From NCBI GenBank assembly GCA_029204225.1, contig CM055096.1:39468461-39532460 (forward strand): a stretch of 64,000 nt of DNA, in the 5' to 3' direction. The notes beneath the pieces are model-generated. The model did not search any database and was not told where the DNA came from. It was given only the letters and a program-made list of their open reading frames with translations. Below are positions 58,777 through 64,000 of this stretch, piece after piece (the stretch's first letter is position 1; the number at the start of each line of letters is the position of its first letter). The stretch is from Diphasiastrum complanatum (lineage: Eukaryota; Streptophyta; Lycopodiopsida; Lycopodiales; Lycopodiaceae). Both the position numbers and the translations under genes were made by a program.

Positions 58777-60735
58777 CTAGGACTCTAGATTTTTCGTTTG
58801 GTAGCCCAGGTTGAGCTCCTTGAGCTCTGCATCGGCACTTAGATTCACCTCTGGTGTAGAAGCTGCAAGCAATGTTGGCTCCATTTGACCTCGCGTCAGC
58901 TGGTTTGTCTCTGCTGGATGTCCTTCATTAAAGAGGTGAGCTTTTGCTTTGTCACACAAGTTGAGCTCCTTGAGCTCTGCATCGGCACTTGAATTCACCT
59001 TTGATGTAGAAACTGCAGGCAATGTTGGCTCCATTTGGCCCCGTGTTAGCTGGTTTGTCACTGTTCGCTGCCCTTCGTTAAAGAGGTGAATGAGATTGAG
59101 AGGGATGGTTGGCTCAGGTTCATTTGTGTCGTTCTTTTCTAGTTGGTCCCCTGGCACAGCTCTGATGACACAAGGTCTCCTGCCATTATATAATAACACA
59201 AGGTTAACCCCTTTTGCCAAGAAGGCCACCACATGTTCGTTAAACCAGCTTAATCCCAAAATAGCGTCGAAGACATCTATCTTCAAGATTGTGAACGTTA
59301 CTCGATTCTTCCAGGTTCCCAGGAAGATTGGTAAGTTGGTTGCCAATCTACAAGTGGTCATTGTACCTTTCGCGGTCTCCAGACAAATAGGAGTCACATT
59401 TTCTTCACATTGGATGTCCAATTCCCTCGTCAGTTTTTCTGACAAGTAGTTATGTGACGCCCCCAGGTCTACCATGAAGTAAATGATCATGTCTTGAATA
59501 CAGCCTTTCAGGTACAATAACTTTGATCCTCTCGCAGGAGTCGCCATGAGATGTTCACGATACGTCGCAAGTGCCCCTATCTGTTGTATGGCATTCACGT
59601 CAGACTCCGTCAAATCCGTTTTTGGGTCCTCTTCGTCATCTTGTTCACCATCTTCTTGATCAAATGCCTCTCTCTCCATCCTATCAAATCCTTCAATGGC
59701 AGCCATAATTTGCTTGTTCAATGGTTTGGGGCATGACCTCCAAGAGTGACCTTGCTGATGACAATTGAAGCAGCGCATGGAACTGCCCACTATTGGTGAG
59801 CTGTTGCTGTGACTAGCTGAAGGTCCAACACTGTTTCTTCTCTGGAACGTGTTCCTTCCATTGTTGCCTTGGTTGCCAAACCCTGTTTTTGTTGGGAATT
59901 TGTTCACGCTACTCGAGGCTTGGTTGCGATTTGAAGCTAAGTCCCCCCTTGAAAAGAAGCTCGGACTCGGTCTGGATCCACTAAATACTCTTGTTGAGGT
60001 TGAGGGAGCAGCTGGTGCCAATGTGCTCTCATAATCACAAACCATTTCAGCCGCCCAAATAGTTGAATTGAAATCATGGGGCATGTAGTTGTCTATTGCA
60101 CGCCGGGTCCAAGACTGCATTTCAGACAAGAGGTAATGAGTTTTGTTCGCCTCGGACATATCTTCAATAACCCATACACTCTGTCTGAATTTATTGAGGT
60201 ACTCTCGCAATGACCCTTTCTGCTTGAGCCCCAATAATTCTATCCTCAATCTCATGTGTGAATCCTTCGGTATGAACTCCTCTCGTAACGCGGTTTTGAA
60301 TGCGTCCCATATCTGGAAATGCATTCCTGCCATCCGGTACCAATTTGTAGTGTAGCCCTCAAAATATGCTAATGCCAAGTCTGTTCTTTCTTCCTCAGGA
60401 GTGTTCATCAGACGGAAATAATGGTCCATGTGAAACAACCAATCTTCCACAATTCGAATGTCACGCTCTCCTTTGAAAGTAGGTGGTGCTTTTACTTTGG
60501 CAGTCTTCTTTGGGCCTTCTGTGTTTCGCGCTTGTGGTTCTCTTGGTATCTGTGGAGGAGGCGCCACTGCATTCCCTCTAGTTGCCTCCAATTCTTCAAA
60601 CCTGGCTTCAAGCTGTGTTAGTCCGTCTCTCATTTCTCTAGCAAGGTTGAATTGAGTAAGGTTCATGGTTCGCAGGGATGTTTGCCATTCTTTCCTTTCT
60701 GTTTCTCTGTCCTTCTTCACCTTGTTGAATTTCAC
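58777..60735 (-). CDS. gag: G1 Gag-protease protein (5' end truncated)
   Basis: Open frame of about 652 codons, cut at its 5' end by the copia-4 LTR; the first codon shown is GTG, so the true start is missing. A coiled-coil-like N-terminus (about 1-55) leads to the retrotransposon Gag domain (about 85-235: VEDWLFHMDHYFRLM, ALAYFEGYTTNWY, LREYLNKFRQSVW). A Ser/Asn-rich linker and one CCHC zinc knuckle follow (CFNCHQQGHSWRSC, C322-C335). A protease-like domain begins near 400 (DLGASHNYLS, D423). The usual DSGA/DTGA is DLGA, so activity is doubtful. The C-terminal about 100 residues contain a duplicated segment (NQLTRGQMEPTL twice). Gag would form the particle and bind RNA. Confidence 0.86.
   Translation of the reverse strand: MKFNKVKKDRETERKEWQTSLRTMNLTQFNLAREMRDGLTQLEARFEELEATRGNAVAPPPQIPREPQARNTEGPKKTAKVKAPPTFKGERDIRIVEDWLFHMDHYFRLMNTPEEERTDLALAYFEGYTTNWYRMAGMHFQIWDAFKTALREEFIPKDSHMRLRIELLGLKQKGSLREYLNKFRQSVWVIEDMSEANKTHYLLSEMQSWTRRAIDNYMPHDFNSTIWAAEMVCDYESTLAPAAPSTSTRVFSGSRPSPSFFSRGDLASNRNQASSSVNKFPTKTGFGNQGNNGRNTFQRRNSVGPSASHSNSSPIVGSSMRCFNCHQQGHSWRSCPKPLNKQIMAAIEGFDRMEREAFDQEDGEQDDEEDPKTDLTESDVNAIQQIGALATYREHLMATPARGSKLLYLKGCIQDMIIYFMVDLGASHNYLSEKLTRELDIQCEENVTPICLETAKGTMTTCRLATNLPIFLGTWKNRVTFTILKIDVFDAILGLSWFNEHVVAFLAKGVNLVLLYNGRRPCVIRAVPGDQLEKNDTNEPEPTIPLNLIHLFNEGQRTVTNQLTRGQMEPTLPAVSTSKVNSSADAELKELNLCDKAKAHLFNEGHPAETNQLTRGQMEPTLLAASTPEVNLSADAELKELNLGYQTKNLES
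58796..59095. repeat. About 161-bp tandem duplication in the G1 ORF
   Basis: Both units (starting near 58810 and 58970) carry TTGAGCTCCTTGAGCTCTGC and GTTGGCTCCATTTG on the plus strand. They encode the doubled C-terminal segment of the Gag-protease protein without breaking the frame. Confidence 0.82.
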
Positions 60736-60738
60736 ACG

Positions 60739-61366
60739 TGTGGACTATACTACATGTACTTGTGATCTCCTAAGGTGTGTAGATGCACCAAGATCAAGAC
60801 TAGATTGAGATTCAAAATCTATCTTTGAATCTATGGCAAAAACACACTACTACATGCATTCAATCACTTCCAACTCTCATCACACGTGTGGGAAGTATTC
60901 AAAAAATAATCTAAGTAAAAACAAGCTGCTCTCCTCGGGTAGAGAGAGAAAAAGCATCATGAGCTCTCGAGTAGAGAGAGAAAGCTAGAAATCCAATAAC
61001 TCACAAAATCCATGAAATCACCAAATCAATTAGATCCAAAATGAGGAGTACAATGATACTAGTAGATCCACGAGCTACCACTATGCTTAACTATGATTGG
61101 ACCATATTTTGTCACCTCTTGATCCTATTGGATTATTGATCCATGCATCTCTTAATTCTATTGGACTATATTCAAGCACACCTCAATTTCCTATTGGACC
61201 TCACAAGGTCCTATTGGACCTCTTGGAATTCATTAAACAAAAGCTTTACACTTGTCTACACTCTAATTGGCACGTGTTTAGCCTTTTACTCTATTTTGGC
61301 TCAATAGTGGCATTACAAGTGGAAATGCATAATTTGCCATCTATGCCAAATTTATTCCTATCAACA
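60739..61366 (-). repeat. Copia-4 3' LTR, about 628 bp
   Basis: The minus strand runs TGTTGATAGG...TAGTCCACA. The inner end is set by the change to coding-side sequence with a short purine stretch (CTAGGTGTAGGA). The outer end is set by the abrupt switch to Gag-element sequence. The 5' LTR is not available for comparison. Confidence 0.7.
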
Positions 61367-61464
61367 TCCTACACCTAGATGCTTGATGTAAAAAATATAA
61401 GACCCCTATATCTAACATAGATAATCTTTTTCAATTCTTCACACTACTCCTAAAAAATTATCTA

Positions 61465-63988
61465 TGAATATTTGAGCATTGATCTTGATATAACTCCAAG
61501 ATTAGATCTATGCTTGATGAAAGCACTTTTGCTCAAAGGCTTGGTGAGTAGATCGGCAATACAAGAGGATGAGTTGACATGCTCCAAATAGATTTCACCT
61601 CCAATAAGTTTTTCTCACACAAAATGGTGTGCCACTTTTATGTGCTTGCTTCTTGCATGAAATATGGGATTATTGGCAAGAGCTTGGGCCGAGATGTTAT
61701 CACACTTGATCATTGGTAGATCATCCTCCTTGATGCACTTTAGCTCCATTAATAACCTCTTGATCCAAAGCACTTCTTTGGTAGTTGTAGTGAGTGCTTT
61801 GTACTCGGCCTCACATGAAGAGAGAGATATAGTATCTTGCTTTTTGGAAAGCCAAGATATAAGATTGCCTCCAAGAAAGATAGTGTATGCACTAATAGAC
61901 TTTTGATCCATCTTGTCACTTGCAAAGTCCGAATCCGAGTAGCCAATAATGGATAGATCTTCACTTTTATAGAGTAGACCATAATCACAAGATGAAGATA
62001 CATATCTTAAAATCCTCTTGGCCATCTTCCAATGATAGATCTTAGGATCTTGCATAAATTGACTCAATTTGTGCACACAAAAACTTAGATCGGGTCTAGT
62101 AATTGTAAGCCAAATCAAGGAGCCTACAAGACTCCTAAAAAGTGTGATGTCCTGACAGGATCTTTCATCACCTTTATTAGGATCTTTTACAATTTGCTCC
62201 ATTGGAGTATCTATGCTCTTAGAATTTTCCATATGAAATTTTTTCAACATAGAGTGAGCATATCTAGATTGGCATATAAAGACATGATTTTCATAAAAAT
62301 CAATTTTTAGGCCTAGGATGTAATGCATCTCTCCTAGATCTTGCATTTTAAACTCACATCCAAGTGCTAGCTTGGTTTTATCAACTAGCTTGATACAACT
62401 TCCACAAAGAATAATGTCATCAAAATAAATTAGAAGAATGACAATATTGCTATCAACAAACTTTAGATACATGGAAGGATCATAGTCACTAAAAGTAAAT
62501 CCTAGTGAATACCATGATCTTGGTGCTTGCTTGAGTTCATAAAGACTTTTGAAGAGCAAACACACTTTGAACTCATCCTTGATGAATCCTTGAGGTTGTT
62601 CCATATAGATCTCCTCCTCAAGATAACCATTTAGAAAAGCATTGGATACATCTAATTGGAACACCTTTCACTTGAAAAAACAAGCAAGAGAAATAAGAAT
62701 TCTTATTGTCACCATCTTTGCAACGGGTGCAAAGGTCTCCTCATAATCAAGACCATGGATTTGAGCAAATCCTTTGGCACATAATCTTGCTTTATGCTTG
62801 TTGATGGTGCCATCATGATTGAACTTGATCCGAAATACCCACTTGCAACCAATCACATGCTTGTTGGATGGAGGATCCACAAGCTCCCAAGTATTGTTGG
62901 TGATCAATGCATCATACTCTTGCTTCATGGCATCATACCACTCCTTGGTATTGAGTGCCTCTTGTACATTCTTTGGCTCTTCATGAGAGACATAAAAAAC
63001 ATAATTAGTGCAATCAAGATCCACTTGTTTGCCTTTGTCATCATATGAGAGCCTCTTAGGCTCGGATCTATCTCTCAAGGATCTTCTTGGTGAGAAAATC
63101 CGAGGAGAGTCTTCTTCAAATCTCGACCTCGTCACATCATGATTGTCTTCAAGATCAATAATTGATGATGCATCCATAGATTTCTTGATCTCGTCCTCTT
63201 CAAAAGATGAGTGTTGATCTTCATGAAAGACAACATTTCTACTTTCAATAACTTGAGAAGTAGAGAGTATAAAGACTCTATAGGCCTTTTTGGTGAATGA
63301 GTATCCAATCGTGATCCCTTTGCATGCACTAGGATCTTCCTTCTTCCTTGTTTCCAAGGGAATATAAACATCCAAAAACTCTAAGGTGATCAACCTTAGG
63401 CTTCTTCAAAAATAAGATTTCATATGGTGACTTTCCTCCAAGAGCTATATGTGGGAGCCTATTGCAAAGATAATTTGCACAATTAATGGCCTCTCCCCAA
63501 AAATCTTTGGGCAAAGATGCCTCAATTCTCATAGATTTTGCACATTCACATAGAGATCTATTCTTTCTCTCAACCACTCCATTTTGAGATGGAGAGTAGG
63601 CACAAGAAGACTCTCTTTTAATGCCTTCAAGCTCCAAAAAATCTTGAAATTTATTGGAGATATATTCACCACCTCCATCACTTCTAAGAGCTTTAATCTT
63701 GAATGAGAATTGCTTCTCTACATAGGCTTTGAAAATAAGGAAATGATCAAACACCATAGATTTAGAAGCAAGAAGATATATCCAAGTAAATCTTGTGTAA
63801 TCATCAATGAAAGTAACAAAACAAGTGGCTCCTCCCTTGCTTGTAGTTGATGAGAAATGCACATCCGAGTGGATTAACTCCAAAGGATGCTTGCTTTTGA
63901 TAGAAGATTTTGTAAATGGCTTTTTGTGAGATTTAGCAATAGCACAAGCCTCACAAGGCTTGATCTTCTTGGAGAATGACTTTGGCAA
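61465..63988 (-). pseudogene. pol: Copia-4 pol: integrase, RT, RNase H (nearly intact)
   Basis: Integrase runs 63988 to about 63380 (CEACAIAKSHKKPF, IDDYTRFTWIYLLASKS, PSQNGVVERKNRSL). A one-base frameshift lies near 63375. The linker and RT start follow (NTWELVDPP, GCKWVFRIKFN, FAPVAKMVTIRILISLA). A TGA at 62668-62670 replaces the expected Trp just before VFQLDVSNAFLNG. RT continues with LIYFDDIILCG, where YVDD is read as FDD. RNase H is SDSDFASDKMDQKSIS, SSCEAEYKAL and NPIFHARSKHIK. A second stop is near 61613-61615, after which IADLLTKPL continues to a stop near 61465. Confidence 0.87.
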
Positions 63989-64000
63989 GCCAATAGCTTT

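Larger units (their letters stand above)
57501..60738 (-). mobile_element. Gag element G1: family A LTR and 3' UTR with a Gag-protease ORF
   Basis: Minus-strand element with a 3' LTR of the family A type (57501-58410, 910 bp). The same polypurine tract and CTGATGAGGACATCAG hairpin adjoin it. Family A 3' UTR homology continues to about 58642, interrupted by a short partial duplication of GGCACGGGCTT..ATTCACC. Where family A carries pol, it carries a Gag-protease ORF (58777-60735). No RT, RNase H, integrase or chromodomain is present. The 5' end is cut off by the copia-4 LTR at 60738, so its leader and 5' LTR are not in the window. Confidence 0.82.
60739..64000 (-). mobile_element. Copia-4: Ty1/copia element, 5' part beyond the window
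   Basis: Minus strand, with a 3' LTR (60739-61366), then RNase H, RT and integrase up to the right edge. It inserted into the Gag element. Damage is light (one frameshift and two stops seen in 2.5 kb), so it is younger than copia-1 to copia-3. Gag, protease and the 5' LTR would lie past 64000. Confidence 0.85.

Overview
The window reads as nuclear DNA of a land plant. The evidence is two plant-type glutamate receptor-like (GLR) genes with GT-AG introns, and many Ty1/copia and Ty3/gypsy LTR retrotransposons whose primer-binding sites match the plant initiator tRNA-Met motif TGGTATCAGAGC. No bacterial, organellar, tRNA, rRNA or CRISPR features were seen. The species cannot be named from this sequence.

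Host genes. Two paralogous GLR genes lie head to head. GLR-A is on the minus strand: exon 1 at 9753-10095, exon 2 at 401-1761, and exon 3 from 146 running off the left edge. GLR-B is on the plus strand: exon 1 at 32298-32640, exon 2 at 54409-55766, exon 3 at 56062-56370. Both first exons are exactly 343 nt, and both intron 1 copies have the same phase and position. Homology continues into the introns and the promoter, so this is an old inverted gene duplication. GLR-B intron 1 has grown to about 21.8 kb by nested insertions. In GLR-A a copia element and other DNA now separate the promoter homologue (about 16.1-16.7 kb) from exon 1.

Mobile DNA, left to right. GLR-A intron 1 (1762-9752) holds decayed copia and gypsy remnants and a 740-bp solo LTR with a GAGGT target duplication. 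Copia-1 (10778-14811) lies upstream of GLR-A. From 17183 to 28219 is a non-coding LTR element (family B, TSD CTGCC). Its leader is interrupted by a complete young chromovirus (family A, copy A1, 18311-24585, TSD GCTGC). Copia-2 (28584-31290) carries a small inverted-repeat element and an internal tandem duplication. GLR-B intron 1 contains an old gypsy element (gypsy-2). Gypsy-2 is split by two family A copies sharing a central LTR (36888-45651). A copia element (copia-3) follows, itself split by a rearranged family B copy (48643-52817). After GLR-B exon 3 come a gypsy scrap, an element with a family A LTR but a Gag-protease ORF (57501-60738), and copia-4, which runs off the right edge.

How the parts may work together. 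Family A copies encode protease, RT, RNase H, integrase and a chromodomain but no Gag. An element with the same LTR and 3' UTR encodes Gag plus a protease-like domain but no RT or integrase. Family B encodes nothing recognisable, yet shares with family A a roughly 400-nt leader built from five GTGCT...AGCAC stem-loops and a hairpin beside the polypurine tract. This looks like a split retrotransposon system: a Pol-only element, a Gag-only partner, and a non-coding follower sharing cis-acting RNA structures. The shared sequences are visible directly. The trans-complementation is inference.
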